Shown: positions 28,257-36,402 of the stretch, piece by piece
Position numbering within the stretch: position 1 is the first letter of the stretch
How the letters are laid out: every line of letters starts with the position of its first letter
Origin: a virus
Virus record (IMG/VR): IMGVR_UViG_3300045918_000389
Span: 1 to 45,929 of that record
Reading direction: 5' to 3' (one strand)
DNA length: 45,929 nt
Position numbers and translations under genes: made by a program
Notes under the pieces: model-generated
The model's input: the letters and a program-made list of their open reading frames with translations, nothing else
What the model was told of the DNA's origin: nothing
Databases searched by the model: none

Positions 28257-28799
28257 ATGGCCACGACGGTGCACACCACTGCCGAGCGGGTTGCGCTGAT
28301 GCTGGAGGGCATGGGCCCTGCGGTGGACGCGCAGGTGCTGCCTGAGCTGAGCGCACAGGCGCAGGCCATTGCGCAAACCATGCGGCAGCGGGCGCCGAAG
28401 TTTCAAACGGTGTTGGCCAACTCGATCCACGTTGAGCAACCTTCGCTTTATGTGCGGGTGATTGCGCCGGGGGTGGACTATGCCCAGGCGCAGGAGGATG
28501 GCATTGCGCCTGGTGGCAAGGGCTTGCCCCGGTTTTTTGACCCTGCAAGCGCGCCGATTGTTGCGTGGCTGCAGAGCAAGCTGGGTGTTTTACCGGCCAA
28601 GCGTGCGAAGAAAAAGCGCCAGACCTTTGAGCTGGAGCTGCGCGACCGCTACGAGGGCTTGGCCTGGCACATACGCCACAAGGGCATGAAGGGCACGCCG
28701 TTTGTGCGGCCGACGTTTGAGGCCCATGCGGGCAAGGTGGCTGCTGCGCTGAAGGCTGCGGTGGTGCGTGGCCTGGAGCCCCGAGGCGGTGCTGCATGA
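28257..28799 (+). CDS. HK97 gp10-like neck / tail-completion protein
   Basis: The 180-residue protein has helical N- and C-terminal parts around SIHVEQPSLYVRVIAPGVDYAQAQEDG and GTPFVRPTFEAH. The sequence order (antiparallel strand, YA--QE-G, PFVRPAF-type ending) is characteristic of HK97 gp10-like proteins that close the neck. ATG 28257 follows GGGAGG; ATGA overlap with the next gene. Confidence 0.75.
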   Translation: MATTVHTTAERVALMLEGMGPAVDAQVLPELSAQAQAIAQTMRQRAPKFQTVLANSIHVEQPSLYVRVIAPGVDYAQAQEDGIAPGGKGLPRFFDPASAPIVAWLQSKLGVLPAKRAKKKRQTFELELRDRYEGLAWHIRHKGMKGTPFVRPTFEAHAGKVAAALKAAVVRGLEPRGGAA

Positions 28800-29212
28800 C
28801 GCAAGACGAAATTCTGCTTGCCGTGAAGGCCAGCCTGGCAGAGAAGCTGCCCGAGCGGCATGTGCAGCGCAGCCTAGTGAACCCGGCCACCGAGAAAGAC
28901 ACCCGGCTGCTGGACGGTGTGGTGTGCGTAGTGGCCACTGGCGGCGGCAACTTTGCCAACTGGCAGGGGCGCGAGGGCGAGTTGGGCACCATCAATGTGA
29001 CTTTGGTGGCGTATGTGAAGGTGAGTGACAAGAGCTTGCCGGAAGCGGTGGAAGCGGCTGAGCTGGCGCTGCTGAGCGATTTGCTGGGCTGGTGCCAGGA
29101 CATTAAGGACGAGCCGCTGGACAGCGTGTACCCAATGACTTGGGAGACGAGCAAGCAGCTTGCGCACCCGGTGGGTTACCTGGTGCTGAACATTGAGGTG
29201 AAGTACACATGA
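28796..29212 (+). CDS. Tail terminator candidate
   Basis: The 138-residue product has an N-terminal helix (EILLAVKASLAEKLPE) and alternating strands (VVCVVATGGGNF, TINVTLVAYVKV, VGYLVLNIEVKY), the alpha/beta pattern of a siphovirus tail-terminator (lambda gpU-like) that caps the tail tube. Position between the neck gene and the lysis genes is slightly unusual but compatible. Coupled to neighbours by ATGA at both ends. Confidence 0.65.
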   Translation: MTQDEILLAVKASLAEKLPERHVQRSLVNPATEKDTRLLDGVVCVVATGGGNFANWQGREGELGTINVTLVAYVKVSDKSLPEAVEAAELALLSDLLGWCQDIKDEPLDSVYPMTWETSKQLAHPVGYLVLNIEVKYT

Positions 29213-29376
29213 ACAACGAGCCAACTTCCACGATTGCCGTTAAGGCCGCGCTGATCTGGATGGGAACGCTGTTTGGCGGTGTGACGCTGTCAAGCCTGGT
29301 GCTGGGTGCGACGCTGGTCTACACGGTGCTGCAGATCGTGGTGCTGGTGCGCAAGATTTGGAAGGGCCAGGCATGA
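29209..29376 (+). CDS. Small two-segment membrane protein, holin candidate 1
   Basis: The 55-residue product has a short polar N-terminus and two hydrophobic segments (about 10-25 and 27-45) with a basic tail VRKIWKGQA. It is coupled by ATGA to the tail gene before it and the endolysin after it. Size and place suggest a class II holin, which permits endolysin release; an antiholin is also possible because a second holin-like gene follows at 29849. Confidence 0.65.
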   Translation: MNNEPTSTIAVKAALIWMGTLFGGVTLSSLVLGATLVYTVLQIVVLVRKIWKGQA

Positions 29377-29846
29377 ACTTTGACCAAGCATTCACCCGCC
29401 TGATGGGCCACGAGGGCGGTTATGTGAACCACCCGGCGGACCCGGGCGGGGAGACGAACTGGGGTATCAGCAAGCGGAGTTATCCGCAGGTGGATATCAA
29501 GGCGCTGACGCGGGACCAGGCCAAGTCCATTTACTTTCGGGACTTTTGGGAGCCGCTGGGCGATGCGCACCCGGCGATCAAGTTCCAGGTGTTTGACTTT
29601 GCGGTGAACAGCGGTGTGCAGACCGCTGTGCGCAAGCTGCAGGCGGCTGTGGGTGTGGCAGACGATGGCCATTGGGGCCCCTTGAGCGCGAAGGCGTTGG
29701 CCGCCATGGATGTGAATGACGTGCTGATGCGCTTTATGGCGCAGCGGCTGCGGTTTTGGGTGAAGTGTTCGGCCTGGCCAACGATGGGCGCGGGCTGGGT
29801 GAACCGGGCGGCCATGCAGCTCGACTTTGCTGCAAAGGACAACTAG
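29373..29846 (+). CDS. Endolysin, GH108 N-acetylmuramidase
   Basis: The 157-residue enzyme has the GH108 signature HEGGYVNHPADPGGETNWGI with catalytic Glu14. Residues about 95-157 form the linked peptidoglycan-binding_3 domain (GVADDGHWGPLSAKAL). It cleaves the glycan strands of peptidoglycan at lysis. No signal peptide is present, so it depends on a holin. Start ATG 29373 overlaps the preceding gene. Length is standard. Confidence 0.9.
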   Translation: MNFDQAFTRLMGHEGGYVNHPADPGGETNWGISKRSYPQVDIKALTRDQAKSIYFRDFWEPLGDAHPAIKFQVFDFAVNSGVQTAVRKLQAAVGVADDGHWGPLSAKALAAMDVNDVLMRFMAQRLRFWVKCSAWPTMGAGWVNRAAMQLDFAAKDN

Positions 29847-29848
29847 CC

Positions 29849-30403
29849 ATGGACTTTTTGAAGCAACTGGCCCCGACCGCTGCAACGCTTTTGCTGGGGC
29901 CGCTGTCGGGCCTGGCGGTGAAGTTTTTAGGCGATGCGCTGGGCGCTCCGGAGGCTACTACCGACGCTGTAACCACCGCGCTGAAAGACTTGTCTGCCAC
30001 GCCAGAGGGGCGCATTCGCCTGGCTGAGCTGGATGCGCAGCTGCGCACCCATGCGGTGAATGCCGGTGTGGACCTGGAGCGGCTGGCCGTGCAGAACGCC
30101 GGCGACGTGAACAAGACGATGCAGGCCGAAGGCGCAGCAGAGCACTGGCCTACCTACAGCTGGCGGCCTGCGATTGGCTTTGCAGTGGCGCTGAATGTGC
30201 TGATGACGTCTGCCACCGCGGCGGCGGCTTACATGCTGGTGATTTTTATGGGCAAGGACGCCCAGGTGCTGAGCTATGTGCCTGCGATGGTGGGCTCGAT
30301 GGCTGCGCTGGTGGGTGTGGTGGCGCCGATTTTGGGGATTGCGAGCTGGTTTCGTGGCAAGGCGCAGGCTGACCCGGCCATTGCCACGAGCAATAAGGGC
30401 TGA
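29849..30403 (+). CDS. Three-TM holin-like protein
   Basis: The 184-residue product has a weakly hydrophobic N-terminal segment, a helical region, and then two strong membrane segments (about 108-135 and 145-170) ending in SWFRGKAQ. It matches the 3TM holin group (PF11351-like) found in gene-transfer agents and phages. It lies immediately after the endolysin. Together with the small protein at 29209 it may form a holin/antiholin pair. Confidence 0.75.
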   Translation: MDFLKQLAPTAATLLLGPLSGLAVKFLGDALGAPEATTDAVTTALKDLSATPEGRIRLAELDAQLRTHAVNAGVDLERLAVQNAGDVNKTMQAEGAAEHWPTYSWRPAIGFAVALNVLMTSATAAAAYMLVIFMGKDAQVLSYVPAMVGSMAALVGVVAPILGIASWFRGKAQADPAIATSNKG

Positions 30404-30439
30404 AGGCCAAGGCTGACATTTTTTTGAAGGACTGATGCG

Positions 30440-30589
30440 ATGGAAAACGATCAAACCGACGCTATGGAAGCAGCACCGCTACCCGCCAAGGGCGGTGTGT
30501 ATGACTACGTGGACGGCGTGCTGGTGCCACTGGACGGCGGGCCGGTGGTGGATGGCACAACTGAAGAAACCTTGGGAGAAGACGCATGA
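30440..30589 (+). CDS. 49-residue acidic protein
   Basis: ATG 30440 follows GAAGGACTGATG and the frame ends in an ATGA overlap with the tail-tube gene. The product is acidic (KGGVYDYVDGVLVPLDGGP, EETLGEDA). Precise coupling supports a real gene; function unknown. Confidence 0.58.
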   Translation: MENDQTDAMEAAPLPAKGGVYDYVDGVLVPLDGGPVVDGTTEETLGEDA

Positions 30590-31521
30590 AAAGCGAACGC
30601 AAAGTGATTATGTTGAAGGCGGAAACCGTGGCCGGTACCGACCCGGTGCCGGTGGTTGGCACCGATGGCTTTGCCGCCATTGACTTTGCCTGGGGGAGTG
30701 CGGCCAAGGCCACGACCGATGAGTTTGACTATGCGGCGAGCTATTTGGGTGCGCGTGATCAGTTCACGGTGAACCTGCAGCGGGACTGCAGTTTTGTGCT
30801 GCCGGTGATTGGTGCGGGCACGCCGCTGGGTACTACCTACCCTGCAGCGCTGCTGGCCGCCTACCGGGCGTGTGGCCACGCCTCGACCGTGGTGGCGAGC
30901 ACCAGCGTGACTTTGAACCCGGTGAGCACGGGGGAGGAGACTGCCACTCTGTACGCCAACGAAGACGGTTTCCTGCGCAAGATGACGTATTGCCGGGGCA
31001 GCATGAAGTGGATGTTTGAAGAGAACAAGGTGCCACGCTGCCAGGTGGCGCTGGCCGGGGTGTACAGCACGCCGGCAGATGCCACGCTGGCCGCGCTGAC
31101 CCTGCCCACGCTGCAAAAGCCGGTGGGCTTTAACAAGACCAACACCACGGTGACCTTGGGTGCTTTGGCGCTGAAGTGCAGCAGCGTGCAGATTGATGGT
31201 GGGCGCACCAACGCTTACATGAACGCGGCAGGCTTTGAGGGCATGGTGGTGCAGGACTGTAAGCCGCTGGTGGAGCTGAAGTTTGAGTTGCCCACTGCCA
31301 CGCAAAAGAACATTTACCAGGAGCTGGAGACCACGGTTTCGCAGGCTTTGACGGTGGTGCATGGCACGGTGTCGGGCAACAAGTTCACGTTCAACGGCGC
31401 GCGGGCGCAGCTGGTGGACTTGAGCGAGCAAAAGGACCGTGGGCAGATTTTTGTGACTGCCAAGTTTGCCCTGCAGCCAAGCACCACAGGCAACGACCAG
31501 TACACGATTGTTTTGACCTGA
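30586..31521 (+). CDS. Major tail tube protein
   Basis: The 311-residue product begins VIMLKAETVAGTDPVPV, followed by beta-rich segments and repeated polar loops. This is the size and composition expected of a siphovirus tail tube subunit, and it is followed immediately by the frameshifting tail chaperone pair and the tape measure, the invariant order. It polymerises into the DNA-conducting tube. Confidence 0.82.
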   Translation: MKSERKVIMLKAETVAGTDPVPVVGTDGFAAIDFAWGSAAKATTDEFDYAASYLGARDQFTVNLQRDCSFVLPVIGAGTPLGTTYPAALLAAYRACGHASTVVASTSVTLNPVSTGEETATLYANEDGFLRKMTYCRGSMKWMFEENKVPRCQVALAGVYSTPADATLAALTLPTLQKPVGFNKTNTTVTLGALALKCSSVQIDGGRTNAYMNAAGFEGMVVQDCKPLVELKFELPTATQKNIYQELETTVSQALTVVHGTVSGNKFTFNGARAQLVDLSEQKDRGQIFVTAKFALQPSTTGNDQYTIVLT

Positions 31522-31542
31522 CCCACTTTTTAGAGCTGAACC

Positions 31543-31917
31543 ATGCCCCCAAAAGACGACGTTGTTTTGTATGTGATGGAGGAGCCCGCCAGCTTTGCCT
31601 GGCCGGTGAAGGTGCCAGTGCCGGTGGATGGCAAGTATGTGCGGGGTGAGTTCACCGCCGTGTTTGCGAATCTGCAGGGCGACGCGCTCGATGAGCTGAC
31701 AGCGACCGAAGCCGACGCCAAGCAGAAATTTACCGACCTGGAGATTGCCAACCGCGTGCTGTTGGGCTGGGGCGATGACCTGAAAGGCGGTAACGGCAAG
31801 CCGCTTGAATTTAACGATGTGAATAAGGCTCGGTTGCTGGCCAACATTCGGGTGCGTATGGCGGTGGTCGGCACCTTTCTGGCCGCAACGCGGGGAGTGG
31901 CAGCGGAAAAAAACTAG
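31543..31917 (+). CDS. Tail assembly chaperone, short form (gpG-like)
   Basis: The 124-residue product is acidic and helical at its C-terminus. Its gene ends in A AAA AAC TAG, a classic slippery sequence at the stop. Most ribosomes terminate to give this short form; a fraction shift to make the longer GT-like product ending at 32309. Such chaperones wrap the tape measure during tail assembly and are absent from the virion. Confidence 0.82.
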   Translation: MPPKDDVVLYVMEEPASFAWPVKVPVPVDGKYVRGEFTAVFANLQGDALDELTATEADAKQKFTDLEIANRVLLGWGDDLKGGNGKPLEFNDVNKARLLANIRVRMAVVGTFLAATRGVAAEKN

Positions 31918-32309
31918 CGCAGGCTGCGCAGCACTGGGCCCGCTTGGTGGCGGGAGTGGCGGCGCAGCCTGAGCAGGCACAGAGGCAAGACGATGAAGCC
32001 AGTGAGCGAGAGGCGTGGGGTGTTGATGAACAGGCCTGGGCCGATGCCTTTGCCTGGGCTGACGAAGCGCCCGCGCCTGCTGCTGCCCCTGATGGGCCGT
32101 TTGCAGTTTGGCGGTGCAACTGGCCTGCCATTGGCTGCTGGCTGGCGCTGGAAACGCAGTGGCAATTTTCGCCCATGGGGCGTGTGATGGGCCTGGATTA
32201 CACGGCGGTGGAGATTGTGATGCGCCGCCGCGCGGTGACTAACAAGAACCAGATGTTTGCGGACCTGCAGACGATGGAGCAAGCTGCTTTGGAGGTTTTG
32301 CGTGGCTGA
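31543..32309 (+). CDS. Frameshifted tail assembly chaperone, long form (gpGT-like)
   Basis: After the slippery site at 31908-31914 a -1 shift reads CTA GCG CAG and continues open to 32309 in a frame of about 130 codons (AQPEQAQRQDDEASEREAW, then the DUF1799-like GLDYTAVEIVMRRRAV). The second frame lacks a good independent start with a ribosome-binding site before 31944. The phase difference is -1, matching the slip direction. Confidence 0.82.
31908..31914 (+). promoter_or_regulatory. -1 ribosomal frameshift slippery site
   Basis: A AAA AAC in the zero frame, immediately followed by TAG 31915-31917. Tandem slippage on AAA and AAC codons moves the ribosome back one base into the downstream frame. 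A GC-rich stretch follows, which could form a stimulating stem. Confidence 0.82.
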
Positions 32310-35091
32310 CCAGGTGGAAAAACTGTCGGTCGTAGTGGACTACGACGGCACCCGGCTAAGTAACGGGTTGAAGGTTTCGGCTGGGAACTTGCGCGGCTTG
32401 GGGCAGGAGGCCACTACCGCAGGTGCGGCTTTGGACCGCGCCGCAGAAAAAACCACCGAGGCGGGAAATGCGGCCAAAGCGGCGGGCACGAGCTTTCAGG
32501 TGATGGAGCAAAACCTGCCCGTGGGCGGACTACGGAATTTCGGCGCTGAGCTGAACAACACGACATTTGGCATTGGCTCAACAGCGTCGGCATTTGGCAA
32601 GATGAGCGTTGCAGGTGTGGCAAGCGTGATGGCGGTTGTGACGACTGCCGGCCTGATGACCAAGGCGATGTTTGATGCAAGCGCGGCTGCGCAGCGGCTT
32701 GCGACACAGCTCAACTTTGCGACCGATGGCAATGGCGCGCGGGAACTGGGCTTTGTAAGCGAGATGGCCAACCGCTTAGGGTTGGAATTGAATTCAACGG
32801 CGAAGGCGTATGCAGGGTTTGCGTCTGCAGCGCGTGGCACTGCGCTTGCGGGCGATGCCACACGCAAGGTTTTTGAGAGCATTGCAGGCGCGAGTGCGGT
32901 GATGGGTCTGAGTGCCGCTGAGACTCAGGGCGCGCTGCTGGCGGTGCAGCAGATGATGAGCAAGGGGACCGTGCAGGCCGAAGAATTTCGCGGCCAGCTA
33001 GGTGAGCGCATGCCGATTGCGCTGCAGGCCGGGGCCAATGCGTTGGGTGTGACGACCGCCGAATTCAACAAGATGATGGAAACCGGGCAAGTGGTAGCTG
33101 AAGACTTTTTGCCCAAGTTTGCAAGCGCGATCAACACGATGCTGGGTGACAGCGTGGAGCAGGCGGCTAACCGGCTGGATGCTTCGACCGCGCGCATGGG
33201 GAACGCTTGGGAGCGGCTGAATAAGACGCTGGGCGATAGCGGGGTTTCCAAAACCTTAGCGGCTGGGGCAAACGGCGCCTCGAATGACATGACTGCGCTG
33301 AGTGAGGCAATGGAGGCTGCGCGGTTGTCAGGTAGCGGATTTTTTGGGCAGATGAACGCTGGCTTTGGCATGCTTCTGGGCCGCGCCTTGCAGTTGCAAA
33401 CGGTCAACCGGGACTTTATGACGCTGGCCGGAGCGGCTGCGGATGCGTCTGCGACTATTGCCCGCTACAACGAGCAGGAGCAGCGCCTGGGTAGCCTGAG
33501 CATTTACGGAATCAGCGCGCGCGCAGAGGCCTACCGAGACTTGGCTCGGGCGCAGGCGCTGATGGCTGCAACGCAACCGACGGTTGCGGGTGTTGGGCAA
33601 GGGCGGGGCACGGTGAACCCGCAGACGGTGGGGCAGTCTGACGAGGCTTTGAACAAGAACCTGGAGGCCAAGAACAATTTGTTGTTGAAGATTAACGGGG
33701 TGTCTGAGGGTTACATCAAGGACATGAACGAGATCATTCGGCTCAACCAGGCGGGTGTGTTGGTGGGCGATGAGTACAACAAAGTGCTGGCCACGATGCA
33801 GCAGACGCTGCTGAAAAAAGGCGGTGAAGGCAATCAGGGCCAGCCAGATCCAGAAATTGAAGCCCGCCGACGCGTGCTGGCAGAAATGTCCGGCTTTGCG
33901 GCCGACTACGAGGAGAAGGCCCGGCGCCTGGTGGCGCTGCGCAACGCGGGAACCTTGTCGGAACAGGCGTACACCGCTGCTGTGCAGGCGCTGCTGGACA
34001 AGCAGCCGCTGATGCAGGCCGCCGCGCGCCAGCAGGACCTGGCTGCGCGTGAGAGCTTGCGCAACCGCGAGGCTGCAGCCGCTGCGGCCAGCAAAGACTA
34101 TGAGGCGCACGAGCGCGAGATTGCGAGCCTGCTGCAGGGCACCCTGGCGCTGGAGCTGCAGATTGAGTCGGTGGGCAAGACGAAGGGGCAGATTGACGAG
34201 CTGAAGGCTGCACGGATTGACCATGCGATTGCCATCGAGCGCGAACGCCTGGCCCTGCTGGGCAACTTTGACGGCAGCGAGCAGGCCCGGGGGCAGATAG
34301 AGCGGCAGATTGCCGCCTTGGAGCGCCAGCGGGACCTGACCCGCACCCTGGGCCAAACGCAGCAGAACGACGAGGTGCGCCGGGCCAACGAGACCGAGAG
34401 CAAGCGCTACAGCGAGGACTTGCGGCGCGACTTGAGCAGCGCGCTGATGCGGGCGTTTGAGTCGGGCAAAAGCCCTGCAGAGGCCTTGGCCGATACGGTG
34501 GCCAACACCATGCAGAGCCGCGTGACTGCTGCGCTGGTGAACGCCATGCTGGACCCGATGCTCAAGCCCATGGAGCAGGCGATGGGCAATGCGGGCAGCA
34601 ACATGTTTAGCGGGCTGTTTGACGGATTGTTTGGCGGCGCAAGCGGTGGGGCCGCACAAACGACGGTGGATCCGTTTGGAATGATCGTGCCGGTGAACCA
34701 CACCGGGGGAATTGCCGGTGTGGAGGCGCGTGAGACGCGGGCGGTGCGTGCCGATATGTTCCAGGGCGCCCGCAGGCGGCACACCGGGGGCATGGTGGAC
34801 GAGGTGCCGATCATTGCCAAAAAGGGCGAGGGCATTTTTACTGCCGGGCAGATGGCGGCGCTGGCGCCGGTGGGCGCGGGTGGTGGCGGTGGCGAGATTA
34901 CGGTGAATGTGTACCCCGCTGCCGGGCAGACGGCGCAGGTGCAGCAAAAGCCCACTGCCGGGGGCGGCATGTCGATTGACGTGCTGATAGTGCAGGTGGA
35001 AGACGCGCTGGGTGAGCGGGCGGCCGCAGGTGTGGGGCGGCTGGTGTCAGGCATGGCGGGCCGGTTTGGCCTGCAGACGGCGGTGGGCTAA
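32302..35091 (+). CDS. Tail tape measure protein
   Basis: The 929-residue product starts at GTG 32302 behind GGAGG, overlapping the chaperone stop. The N-terminal quarter contains the tape-measure segment MMSKGTVQAEEFRGQLGERM (near residue 220) and coiled-coil stretches. Long heptad-rich regions (about 540-720) and a Gly-rich C-terminal region follow. It sets tail length and travels into the cell during DNA injection. Its length predicts a tail of roughly 130-140 nm by the usual residue-to-length relation. Confidence 0.9.
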   Translation: MADQVEKLSVVVDYDGTRLSNGLKVSAGNLRGLGQEATTAGAALDRAAEKTTEAGNAAKAAGTSFQVMEQNLPVGGLRNFGAELNNTTFGIGSTASAFGKMSVAGVASVMAVVTTAGLMTKAMFDASAAAQRLATQLNFATDGNGARELGFVSEMANRLGLELNSTAKAYAGFASAARGTALAGDATRKVFESIAGASAVMGLSAAETQGALLAVQQMMSKGTVQAEEFRGQLGERMPIALQAGANALGVTTAEFNKMMETGQVVAEDFLPKFASAINTMLGDSVEQAANRLDASTARMGNAWERLNKTLGDSGVSKTLAAGANGASNDMTALSEAMEAARLSGSGFFGQMNAGFGMLLGRALQLQTVNRDFMTLAGAAADASATIARYNEQEQRLGSLSIYGISARAEAYRDLARAQALMAATQPTVAGVGQGRGTVNPQTVGQSDEALNKNLEAKNNLLLKINGVSEGYIKDMNEIIRLNQAGVLVGDEYNKVLATMQQTLLKKGGEGNQGQPDPEIEARRRVLAEMSGFAADYEEKARRLVALRNAGTLSEQAYTAAVQALLDKQPLMQAAARQQDLAARESLRNREAAAAAASKDYEAHEREIASLLQGTLALELQIESVGKTKGQIDELKAARIDHAIAIERERLALLGNFDGSEQARGQIERQIAALERQRDLTRTLGQTQQNDEVRRANETESKRYSEDLRRDLSSALMRAFESGKSPAEALADTVANTMQSRVTAALVNAMLDPMLKPMEQAMGNAGSNMFSGLFDGLFGGASGGAAQTTVDPFGMIVPVNHTGGIAGVEARETRAVRADMFQGARRRHTGGMVDEVPIIAKKGEGIFTAGQMAALAPVGAGGGGGEITVNVYPAAGQTAQVQQKPTAGGGMSIDVLIVQVEDALGERAAAGVGRLVSGMAGRFGLQTAVG

Positions 35092-35094
35092 GCC

Positions 35095-35463
35095 ATGGCG
35101 ACATTCCCGACCTACGTGAAGCTGGGCTGGCAAGACACCAGCGAGGCTGCGCAGCCGATTGTGGAGCGCACGGAGATGGAGCGCGGTGTGCCCAAGCAGC
35201 GGCGCACGCAGTCGGACGTGCTGGTGCAGATGCCGGTGACGCTGTACTTTTTGACCGCAGCGGATGCGACCAGTTTTGAGACCTGGTTTTACACCGACAT
35301 TAACGCCGGGGCGGACTGGTTTAGCTTTACCAGCCTGCGCACGGGCGGCACGCTGCAGGTGCGCATTGTGGGTGGTGACATGGGCAAGCTGGTGCCTGCG
35401 CAGCGCACCTGGGCGCGCAGCCAGCGCACCCTGACCCTTGAGTACTTGAAGAGCGTGGTATGA
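35095..35463 (+). CDS. Minor tail protein (lambda M-like)
   Basis: The 122-residue beta-rich product (SDVLVQMPVTLYFLTAADAT, FETWFYTDINAG, RTLTLEYL) lies directly after the tape measure, the position of lambda M and similar distal tail proteins. Coupled to the next gene by ATGA. Confidence 0.72.
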   Translation: MATFPTYVKLGWQDTSEAAQPIVERTEMERGVPKQRRTQSDVLVQMPVTLYFLTAADATSFETWFYTDINAGADWFSFTSLRTGGTLQVRIVGGDMGKLVPAQRTWARSQRTLTLEYLKSVV

Positions 35464-35936
35464 CCCTATCGAGCGCGACCCGCAAGAAGCTGCACCAGGT
35501 GGATGACAACCAGGGTGTGCTGGTGCTGCTGGAGATGGACTACACGAGCTTTACCAGCCCGATCTATGTGGCTAGCGACACCCGCAACCACACGATTGGT
35601 GGCGTGGTGTATGTGGGCATACCGTTTAGCTGCACGTTGCCCGACGACAAGGCGGGCGAGGTGCCGCGTGCCAAGCTGGTGCTGGACAACGTGGGCCGCG
35701 ATATGACGGCAACGCTTGAGAGTTTGCCCCCCGGTGCTGCGCTGACGGCCACGCTGAAGGTGGTGCACCGGGCCACACCCGAGGTGGTGGACTACCAGTT
35801 TGTGGCGCCCATGAGTGGCGTGCGGGTGACGATGAACACGATGAGCGCGACGATGGGGCCCGACGACCTGATGCGCCGCCCGGCGGTGCTGCGCCGGTTT
35901 GACCCGACGACGACGCCTTCGCTGTTCCCCGACTGA
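35460..35936 (+). CDS. DUF1833-type tail tip protein (lambda L-like position)
   Basis: The 158-residue product has VLVLLEMDYTSFTSPIYVAS, a central beta block and GVRVTMNTMSATMGPDDLM, the pattern of the DUF1833 family of siphovirus tail proteins found between the M-like and K-like genes. It probably forms part of the distal tail hub. Confidence 0.78.
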   Translation: MTLSSATRKKLHQVDDNQGVLVLLEMDYTSFTSPIYVASDTRNHTIGGVVYVGIPFSCTLPDDKAGEVPRAKLVLDNVGRDMTATLESLPPGAALTATLKVVHRATPEVVDYQFVAPMSGVRVTMNTMSATMGPDDLMRRPAVLRRFDPTTTPSLFPD

Positions 35937-35943
35937 GGCCGCA

Positions 35944-36402
35944 ATGACTGAGCCCATGACTGTGCAAATGACTGTGCCAATGACCAAGCGCCCAACCCCG
36001 ACCCTGAAAGACGCCGAACGCTACGTGGGTACGCCGTATGTGGACGGGGTTTTTGACTGCAGCGACCTGACTGCCAAAGTGCAGCTTGAGCTGTGGGGCC
36101 GCACTGTGGCCCTGCCCACCCACAGCAGCCGCCCGGCGCTAGCGCCCGATGGCGTGTGGGCCGGTGCGGTAGCGCAGCGCATTGAAGCGCCGGTGCATGG
36201 CTGTGTGGTGCTGCTGCACTGGCTTAGCGGCCTGGGGGGCGAGCTGCGTTGGCACGTGGGCACGGTGTTTATGCAAACCGGCCAAACCTGGGTGCTGCAC
36301 AACAGCCGCCTGCACGGCAAAACAGTGCTGCACACGCTGGCTGAACTGCGCCGCCAGCAGCTGCGCCTGGACGGCTTTTACACACTGCGGGTGCTTGCAT
36401 GA
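35944..36402 (+). CDS. NlpC/P60-like tail peptidase (lambda K-like)
   Basis: The 152-residue product has a likely catalytic Cys39 in VFDCSDL and His in ELRWHVGTVF near residue 103, with a third polar residue in LHNSRLHG, the arrangement of NlpC/P60 cysteine peptidases. In lambda K and relatives this domain opens peptidoglycan at the tail tip. The start contains four 12-bp near-repeats, each beginning ATGAC, so several in-frame starts exist. ATGA overlap with the tip gene. Confidence 0.75.
   Translation: MTEPMTVQMTVPMTKRPTPTLKDAERYVGTPYVDGVFDCSDLTAKVQLELWGRTVALPTHSSRPALAPDGVWAGAVAQRIEAPVHGCVVLLHWLSGLGGELRWHVGTVFMQTGQTWVLHNSRLHGKTVLHTLAELRRQQLRLDGFYTLRVLA

Noticed and set aside
18815-30403. 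Mu-like transposable phage
   Set aside because: MuF and gpI-like head features are present, but no DDE transposase, MuB-like ATPase or terminal inverted repeats were found; site-specific recombinases are present instead.
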